From an uncultured Paracoccaceae bacterium (GTDB lineage Bacteria; Pseudomonadota; Alphaproteobacteria; Rhodobacterales; Rhodobacteraceae): a stretch of DNA of 19,151 bases. The notes beneath the pieces were generated by a model that did not search any database, was not told where the DNA came from, and was given only the letters and a program-made list of their open reading frames with translations. Below, piece by piece: positions 13,948 through 19,151 of this stretch. The stretch is from assembly GCA_937952085.1 (NCBI GenBank), contig CALFYQ010000262.1, forward strand, positions 1 to 19,151, given 5' to 3'. Numbering within the stretch: the stretch's first letter is position 1; every line of letters begins with the position of its first letter. The translations under genes and the position numbers were made by a program.

Positions 13948-16131
13948 CTAGTTCGCGCCGAAGGCGCATGCGCCCGAGGCGCGAGAGGGGTCCGAAGACC
14001 CCGCCCCGAAGAGCCGGACGCGCACGCCGAAGCTGGTGCCTCGCGGCGCGCTGAACGACTCCGTGAACTGGCGGCGCACATAGACGTCGAGCGCCGCGCA
14101 TTCGTCCTCGTAGGTCAATACTCCGCCCGCCGTCACGAATCTATCCTCAACCAGGTCGCGCCGCGCGTCGCCGCCGACCGACCAGTTGCGGTCGAGCATG
14201 ACCTGCGCGGCCATCGCGATCTCGGACCGGTCGAAGAAGGAGCCCTCGGCCGGGTCCTTCTGGAGGAAGAGGTAATAGCCAGAAAGCTTCGCCGGCCCGT
14301 AGGAGACGGAACCGCCCGCCTCCGCCCGGTTCACGCCGAACTCGTCCGAAAGCCGCCAGCGCGCGGTGAAGTCGAGCCACTCCGCGAAGGTGAGCGTGCC
14401 GGCCGCGACCCAGTCCGAGGCGTCGCCGGAGATGCCGGAGGCGCCGGGGAAATCCAGCGTGTCGTCGAGCCGGATCACCCGGCCGCCGGCGACGCGGAAG
14501 CCGAGCCCGTCGTCGTCGATCATCTCGTAGCGGCCGCCGATTGTGATGTTGGCGCCCTGCTCCGGCCTATCGAAGCCGGTCGCGCGGTCGGTCTCGAAGA
14601 GGTTCATCTCGTCGAACTCGACGGTGATGCTGTCCTCGTTCGGAATGTCGCTGTCGTTCACGTCGGGCGAGACGGCGAACTGCACGATCGGCTCCACCAC
14701 ATGGGTGCGGCCGCCCTCGTCGGAGCGGACCAGCGGCCAGCGCGCCTCGACCCCGGCACGCGGCAGGAACCGCGTCGCCTCGCCCTCGAAGACCGGGTCG
14801 TCCTCGATCCGGTAGAAATCCGCCCGCGCGTCGGCGAAGGCGCCGAGGACGACGCCGCCGGGCGCCACCACCTCGCGCCGCCAGTCCGCGCCAAGCGTCA
14901 CGCGGGCCACGTCCCGCCCCTGCTCGCGCACCAGCGAGATCGAATCGAAGCCGAGCCCGATCTCGCCGCCGAGCCCCGGCGCCGCGAAGACCTTCCGCGC
15001 AGAAATCTCCGGCAGAACCATCGGGATCGCGCCCTGCGGATCGTTGTCGCGAAGGCTCTGCAGGAACGCCGTCTCGACCGAGGCGCGGTCGGAGCCGTCA
15101 TACCAGCGCACGAAGCCGGCGCTGGTCAGTCGGTCGGCTTCGGTGAAGTCATAGCGCCGGATGAAGGGGTCGTCCGAGGAGAAGGCGAGATCGAACCCCG
15201 CATGGGTCTTCTCCGTCAGCCAGTAGCGGCCCGAGCCGAAGCCGCCGAGGCGCGCCTCTGTGCCGTCGAGATCGTCGTTATAGTCGGTGACGCCGAGCTT
15301 CAGGTCGAGATTGACGAAGCCGCGGGCGAAGTTGCGGCGGTATTCGGTTTCGAGGATCGCGCCGTCCTTCGACATCGCGAAAGGCGTCAGCGTCACGTCC
15401 GAATAGTCGTCGAGCACGATGAAATAGGGAACCTTCACGCCGATCCCGTAGGCGCGGTCCCGCTTGATCTCGGGCGCGAGGAAGCCGGTCGCGCGCTCCA
15501 CTTCGGGCGAGGGATTGCGGAAATAGGGCAGGAAGCCGACCGGCACGCCGAGAACGTCGAACCAGGCGTTCTCGTAATGGATCACCTTCTCTTCCTGGTC
15601 GTGGACGATCCGCTCGGCGCGAATCCGCCAGAGCGGCACCGGCCGCTCGGCGCAGACCTCGCAGGGGCTGTAGACCGCCTTGGTCAGCACCGTGTAGCGG
15701 CCGTCCAGTCGGCGCGCCTCGGCGGCGGCGAGCTTGCCGGATGCGGAAAACCGGCCGTCTCCCGCGATGATGGCGCGGGCGCCGATCGCCAGCCCGTCGC
15801 GAAGCGAGGGGTCGAGATCGGCGCTGTCGGCGTAGAGCGTGTCGCCGCCCGCGTCTCGGAGCGTGATCGGCCCCTCTGCGGCGACGCGGCCCGAACGGCT
15901 GTCATAACGCACCGCCGAGGCGGTGAGCGTCCGGCCGTTCTGGAACATCTCGACATGGCCGCGCGCGGTCAGAACGCCGGTGCCCTCGTCGAAAGTGATC
16001 TCGTCGGCGACCAGAGCCACCGGATCGGCCGCATCGGCGGGGGCCGGCTCCTCGGCGGCGGCCGCAAAGGCGATCAGCGCCGCGGCGAGGCCCGCGATCA
16101 TGCGCGCGAAGATTCCGGCCTGCGCCCGCAT
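13948..16131 (-). CDS. lptD: LPS-assembly protein LptD (outer-membrane LPS translocon)
   Basis: LptD forms the outer-membrane barrel that, with LptE, inserts lipopolysaccharide in the outer leaflet. The 727-residue protein has a signal peptide ending around AFAAAAEE (21-28). An LptA-like beta-jelly-roll domain follows (DPVALVADEITFD at 36-48 to about 150), then a long barrel with LGVPVGFLPYFRNP and ATGFLAPE segments. Four cysteines are present: Cys157 and Cys160 in SPCEVC, Cys678 and Cys722 near the C-terminus, enough for the two inter-domain disulfides LptD needs. In E. coli the first pair is far apart (31 and 173); here it is a CxxC. The ATG at 16131 has GGAG five bases upstream. It is the first gene of the operon and divergent from pepA by 117 bases. 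Confidence 0.97.
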   Translation of the reverse strand: MRAQAGIFARMIAGLAAALIAFAAAAEEPAPADAADPVALVADEITFDEGTGVLTARGHVEMFQNGRTLTASAVRYDSRSGRVAAEGPITLRDAGGDTLYADSADLDPSLRDGLAIGARAIIAGDGRFSASGKLAAAEARRLDGRYTVLTKAVYSPCEVCAERPVPLWRIRAERIVHDQEEKVIHYENAWFDVLGVPVGFLPYFRNPSPEVERATGFLAPEIKRDRAYGIGVKVPYFIVLDDYSDVTLTPFAMSKDGAILETEYRRNFARGFVNLDLKLGVTDYNDDLDGTEARLGGFGSGRYWLTEKTHAGFDLAFSSDDPFIRRYDFTEADRLTSAGFVRWYDGSDRASVETAFLQSLRDNDPQGAIPMVLPEISARKVFAAPGLGGEIGLGFDSISLVREQGRDVARVTLGADWRREVVAPGGVVLGAFADARADFYRIEDDPVFEGEATRFLPRAGVEARWPLVRSDEGGRTHVVEPIVQFAVSPDVNDSDIPNEDSITVEFDEMNLFETDRATGFDRPEQGANITIGGRYEMIDDDGLGFRVAGGRVIRLDDTLDFPGASGISGDASDWVAAGTLTFAEWLDFTARWRLSDEFGVNRAEAGGSVSYGPAKLSGYYLFLQKDPAEGSFFDRSEIAMAAQVMLDRNWSVGGDARRDLVEDRFVTAGGVLTYEDECAALDVYVRRQFTESFSAPRGTSFGVRVRLFGAGSSDPSRASGACAFGAN

Positions 16132-16248
16132 GGCGACTCCATCCCGTCCCGCGGCGAGTTAACCGCCCGCAGGGGGGAGGGGCAAGCCTAGGCGCCCGCC
16201 CGCTTTCGCGCTACGGCTCGCCCGAGCCTGAAGCCGTCGGAGACGAAG

Positions 16249-17712
16249 ATGAGCCGCCTCGCCCAGATTGAGTTTCTCGCCCCCGATGCGGCGCCGATGG
16301 CGAAGGCGGAAGGCGCGGTCGTCGTCTTCGTCGGCGAGGCCGGGGCCTTCGAGCCGGCCGCGGCCGAGGCGGACGGACTGACCGGCGGCGCCGTCGGCCG
16401 CCTCGTCGGCTCCAAGGGCTTCAAGTCGAAGGCCGGCGAGGCCGCGACCCTCGCCTGGCCCGCCGGGATGGCGGCCGAAAAGCTCGTCGTCATCGGCCTC
16501 GGGGCCTCGCCCGACACGGCGGCGCTGCGAAAGGCCGGCGCGGCGGCGGCGAAGGTCTCGGGCGCGCTGACCATCTACGCTTCGGGCGGCGCCGAGGTCG
16601 AGGCGGAGATCGCCTATGGCCTCGCCCTCCGCCGCTATCGCTTCGAGACCTACAAGTCGAAGACGGAGGACGACGCCGGCTCCGTGCGCATCGTCAGCGG
16701 CGACGCCGCCGCGCTCGAGGCAGCCTTCGCGCCGAAGAAGGCCGTCGCCGAGGGCGTCGCCTTCACTCGCGATCTCGTCTCCGAGCCCGCCAACGTGCTG
16801 ACCACGGGCGAATTCGCCCGCCGGCTCGAAGGGCTCCGCGATCTCGGCGTCGACGTCTCGGTCATGGGCGAGGACGAGATGCAGGAGAAGGGCATGAACC
16901 TTCTCCTCGGGGTCGGCCAGGCCTCCGACGACGAATCCCGCCTCGTGACGATGAAATGGATGGGCGGCGGCGACGAGGCCCCGCTTCTCGTCGTCGGCAA
17001 GGGCGTCGTCTTCGACACCGGCGGCGTCTCCATCAAGCCGGCCGCCGGCATGGAGGAAATGACGATGGACATGGGCGGCGCGGGCGTCGTCGCCGGCCTG
17101 ATGAAGGCGCTCGCGCTCCGCAAGGCGAAGGCCAACGTCATCGGCGTCGTCGGCCTCGTCGAGAACATGCTGGGCGGCGACGCGCAGCGCCCGGGCGACA
17201 TCGTGAAGTCGATGAAGGGCGACTGGGTCGAGGTGATCAACACCGACGCCGAGGGCCGCCTCGTCCTCGCCGACGCGCTCTGGCAGGCGCAGGAGGCGCA
17301 CCAGCCGGCCGCCATCGTCGACCTCGCCACGCTGACCGGCGCCATCATCATCGCGCTCGGCCACGAGAACGCAGGCGTCTTCGCCAACGACGACGCGTTC
17401 TGCGAAGCTTTCCTCGCGGCCGCGAAGGCGGAGGGCGAGGGCGCCTGGCGGATGCCGCTCGGCGAAGCCTATGACAAGCAATTGAAATCCCGCCTCGCCG
17501 ACATGAAGAATGTCGGCGGCCGGCCCGGCGGCTCGATCACAGCGGCGCAGTTCCTCAAGCGGTTCATCAAGGACGGCACGCCCTGGATCCATCTCGACAT
17601 CGCGGGCGTCGCGCTCCTTTCGAAGGAAAGCGACCTCGCGCCGGCGGGCGCGACGGGCTGGGGCGTGCGGGCGCTCGACCGGCTGGTGCGCGACCGGCAT
17701 GAGCGCGGCTGA
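16249..17712 (+). CDS. pepA: leucyl aminopeptidase (M17 family)
   Basis: PepA removes N-terminal residues from peptides using two metal ions; in E. coli it also binds DNA at cer and carAB sites. The 487-residue protein has the complete M17 active site at a constant offset of 19 from E. coli: Lys251 and Asp256 in GKGVVFDTGG, Lys263 in SIKP, Asp274 in MTMDMGG, Asp333, Glu335 and Arg337 in the NTDAEGRL signature (331-338). The N-terminal domain is shorter and alanine-rich, like other alphaproteobacterial forms. The ATG has GGAG seven bases upstream. A short inverted repeat (GGCTCG/CGAGCC, 16215-16228) and a CTACGG box (16211-16216) lie in the upstream gap. The stop overlaps the start of holC. 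Confidence 0.97.
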   Translation: MSRLAQIEFLAPDAAPMAKAEGAVVVFVGEAGAFEPAAAEADGLTGGAVGRLVGSKGFKSKAGEAATLAWPAGMAAEKLVVIGLGASPDTAALRKAGAAAAKVSGALTIYASGGAEVEAEIAYGLALRRYRFETYKSKTEDDAGSVRIVSGDAAALEAAFAPKKAVAEGVAFTRDLVSEPANVLTTGEFARRLEGLRDLGVDVSVMGEDEMQEKGMNLLLGVGQASDDESRLVTMKWMGGGDEAPLLVVGKGVVFDTGGVSIKPAAGMEEMTMDMGGAGVVAGLMKALALRKAKANVIGVVGLVENMLGGDAQRPGDIVKSMKGDWVEVINTDAEGRLVLADALWQAQEAHQPAAIVDLATLTGAIIIALGHENAGVFANDDAFCEAFLAAAKAEGEGAWRMPLGEAYDKQLKSRLADMKNVGGRPGGSITAAQFLKRFIKDGTPWIHLDIAGVALLSKESDLAPAGATGWGVRALDRLVRDRHERG

Positions 17713-18160
17713 GGTCCATTTCTACCACCTGACGCGGACCTCGCTCGAAGGCGCGGCGCCGCTCCTTCTCGAAAAATGCCTCGAACGCGGCTGGCGGGTG
17801 ACGGTGCGGCTCGGCGCGCCCGAACGCGTTGCGGCGCTCGACCGGCATCTCTGGATCTATCGGGACGAAAGCTTCCTGCCGCACGGCGCGCCCGGCGCCC
17901 CGTCTCCCGAGCGCCAGCCGATCTGGCTCACCTCCGGCTCCGAGACGCCGAATGACCCGCAGGCGCTGATGCTGGCCGACGGCGCCGAGGCGACGCCGGA
18001 GGAGATGTCGAAGCTGGATCGCACCATGCTCCTCTTCGACGGGCGGGACGAGGCCGCCGTCGCCGCAGCGCGGGACTTCTGGCGCCGCGCCAAGGCGGCC
18101 GGGCTCGGCGCGACCTACTGGGCCGAGGGCGACCGCGGCGGCTGGACGAAGAAGGGATGA
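17699..18160 (+). CDS. holC: DNA polymerase III subunit chi
   Basis: The chi subunit links the clamp-loader complex to single-strand binding protein. The 153-residue protein begins with EVHFYHLTRTSLEGAAPLLLEKCLERGWRV (the typical opening of the family), with DRHLWIYRDESFLPHG and QPIWLTSGSETPND in the middle and LLFDGRDEAAVAAARDFWR near residue 125. Length and motif order fit chi. The ATG at 17699 lies inside the last codons of pepA (14-base overlap); pepA-holC is a neighbourhood also known from other proteobacteria. The stop overlaps the start of the lytic transglycosylase gene. Confidence 0.94.
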   Translation: MSAAEVHFYHLTRTSLEGAAPLLLEKCLERGWRVTVRLGAPERVAALDRHLWIYRDESFLPHGAPGAPSPERQPIWLTSGSETPNDPQALMLADGAEATPEEMSKLDRTMLLFDGRDEAAVAAARDFWRRAKAAGLGATYWAEGDRGGWTKKG

Positions 18161-18723
18161 GCCGGCTTGCCGCGCGGCGACGCCTGGTCTATCGCGCGGC
18201 GATGAGATCCCGGCCCGCCGCCCGCCTTGCGCCGCTCCTCGCGCTGCTGCTCGCGGCGTGCGCGGCGATCGCGCCGCAGGCCTCCGCGCCGGTCGCCCCT
18301 GCCGCCTCTGCCGTTCCCTCCGCGCCGCCGGCGCTCGAATTCAACCCGCCACTCCACCCCAACGAGACGCCGGAGCTTCGCCGCCTGATCGAGGCGGCCG
18401 CGGCGAAATACGACGTGCCGGCGGACCTCGTGCACCGCGTGGTGATCCGCGAGAGCCATCACCGGCCGAAGGCGCGGAACGGCCCCTATTACGGGCTGAT
18501 GCAGATCCACCCCTCGACCGCCCGCGCGATGGGCTTCGTCGGGAATAACGCCGATCTCCTCGACGCCGCCACCAACCTCGAATTCGCGGTCAAATATCTC
18601 CGCGGCGCCTGGATCGTCGCCGAGGGCGACCGGGACGCGGCGGTGAAATGGTACGCCAGCGGCTACTATTACGAGGCGAAACGAAAGGGCCTTCTCGCCA
18701 AGGTCGGGCTCGCGCGCGGCTGA
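18157..18723 (+). CDS. lytic transglycosylase, SLT domain, probable lipoprotein
   Basis: The protein cleaves peptidoglycan between MurNAc and GlcNAc. It has a lipobox (LLLAAC, Cys35 by the chosen start), a Pro/Ala linker (38-66), then a compact SLT domain: catalytic Glu99 in VIRESHHRP, YYGLMQIHPSTARAMG (111-126), NLEFAVKYLRG and a terminal WYASGYYYEAKR. It would be anchored by lipid in the outer membrane. The start is uncertain. The ATG at 18157 overlaps the holC stop (ATGA) and gives coupling, but puts 34 residues before the Cys. The ATG at 18202 gives a normal 19-residue lipoprotein signal but has no ribosome-binding site. The domain is short (188 residues in all), so it has no extra carbohydrate-binding module. 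Confidence 0.92.
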   Translation: MSRLAARRRLVYRAAMRSRPAARLAPLLALLLAACAAIAPQASAPVAPAASAVPSAPPALEFNPPLHPNETPELRRLIEAAAAKYDVPADLVHRVVIRESHHRPKARNGPYYGLMQIHPSTARAMGFVGNNADLLDAATNLEFAVKYLRGAWIVAEGDRDAAVKWYASGYYYEAKRKGLLAKVGLARG

Positions 18724-18750
18724 GCCCCCCTTCCCTTCCGCCCGCCCCCC

Positions 18751-18780
18751 GCGCTAAGGGGACGCGCCGGAAGCTGGAGG
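18751..18780 (+). promoter_or_regulatory. eno: enolase upstream region: CTAAGG box and ribosome-binding site
   Basis: The 62-base gap after the transglycosylase gene holds a C-rich tract, then GCGCTAAGG (18751-18759), which resembles a box before the acylase gene, with a poor -35 (TTCCCT at 18731-18736, 17 bases apart). GGAGG at 18776-18780 sits five bases before the enolase ATG. The promoter is tentative; the ribosome site is clear. Confidence 0.35.
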
Positions 18781-18785
18781 GACTT

Positions 18786-19151
18786 ATGAGCGCCATCGTC
18801 GAGATCGTGGGCCGCGAGATTCTGGACAGCCGGGGCAACCCGACCGTCGAGGTGGACGTGACGCTCGAGGACGGCGCCTTCGGCCGCGCCGCGGTGCCTT
18901 CGGGCGCCTCCACCGGCGCGCACGAGGCGGTTGAGCTCCGCGACGGCGACAAGTCCCGCTACAAGGGCAAGGGCGTTCTGAAGGCCGTGGACGCCGTCAA
19001 CGGCGAGATCTTCCAGGCGCTCGCCGGCGTCGACGCCACGCGCCAGCAGCTCATCGACGACGCGATGATCGAGCTCGACGGCACCGCCAACAAGTCCCGC
19101 CTCGGCGCCAACGCCATCCTCGGCGTCTCGCTCGCCGTCGCCAAGGCGGCG
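18786..19151 (+). CDS. eno: enolase, N-terminal part (cut by window edge)
   Basis: Enolase interconverts 2-phosphoglycerate and phosphoenolpyruvate in glycolysis. Only the first 122 codons are in the window. They contain IVGREILDSRGNPTVEVDV (7-25), the mobile-loop segment VPSGASTGAHEAVELRDGD (37-55), and LDGTANKSRLGANAILGVSLAVAKA close to the end, all in the standard order and spacing. The ATG is preceded by GGAGG at five bases. It follows the pepA-holC-transglycosylase trio on the same strand but after a 62-base gap, so it probably has its own promoter. The active-site lysine and metal ligands lie beyond the edge. Confidence 0.97.
   Translation, partial: MSAIVEIVGREILDSRGNPTVEVDVTLEDGAFGRAAVPSGASTGAHEAVELRDGDKSRYKGKGVLKAVDAVNGEIFQALAGVDATRQQLIDDAMIELDGTANKSRLGANAILGVSLAVAKAA

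Noticed and set aside
11833..16191. A 1452-codon open frame on the plus strand, antisense to pdxA, surA and lptD
   Set aside because: Its length follows from high GC at third positions, which removes stops from the opposite frame. The product is an Arg/Ala/Asp/Gly-rich sequence with no domain, and the other strand holds three unmistakable genes.

Overview
The window is a stretch of very GC-rich, gene-dense chromosome, most probably from an alphaproteobacterium and likely of the Rhodobacterales or a near relative. The reasons are the strong third-position GC bias, the neighbourhood prfA-prmC-DUF4167 (DUF4167 is essentially alphaproteobacterial), the order lptD-surA-pdxA-rsmA divergent from pepA-holC, and the style of the small secreted proteins. 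I see no rRNA, tRNA, CRISPR array, insertion sequence, integrase or phage gene. It reads as core chromosome with one accessory catabolic cluster at the left edge.

Left part (1-4570). Three minus-strand genes form a sugar-catabolic cluster read in the order LacI-type regulator, TIM-barrel sugar isomerase/epimerase, and a Gfo/Idh/MocA dehydrogenase cut by the window edge. Upstream of them on the same strand is a small DUF2237 protein. Divergent from it is an exported SYLF-domain protein, which converges on a beta-hydroxyacid dehydrogenase through a bidirectional hairpin.

Middle part (4571-10864). A membrane-anchored N-terminal-nucleophile acylase of the penicillin/AHL acylase family is translationally coupled to a DUF1499 protein. 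The 3' end of the DUF1499 gene overlaps, tail to tail, a small Cys-rich secreted protein. Then come release factor RF1 (prfA), its glutamine methyltransferase (prmC, starting at GTG in a GTGA overlap) and, after a 210-base structured leader, a DUF4167 protein with a very basic N-terminus and a low-complexity tail.

Right part (10865-19151). The outer-membrane biogenesis and translation operon lptD-surA-pdxA-rsmA runs leftward with overlaps or tiny gaps. It supplies the LPS translocon, a periplasmic chaperone, a vitamin B6 enzyme and the 16S rRNA dimethyltransferase. Divergent from it is the coupled trio pepA-holC-lytic transglycosylase, followed by the start of enolase. The lptF and lptG genes, which I recall often sitting between pepA and lptD in related bacteria, are absent here.

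No clearly novel defence, mobile or biosynthetic system is visible. The points most worth checking are the acylase (it has the catalytic set of AHL/cephalosporin acylases), the structured leader before DUF4167, the palindrome in front of the LacI gene, and the missing lptFG pair.
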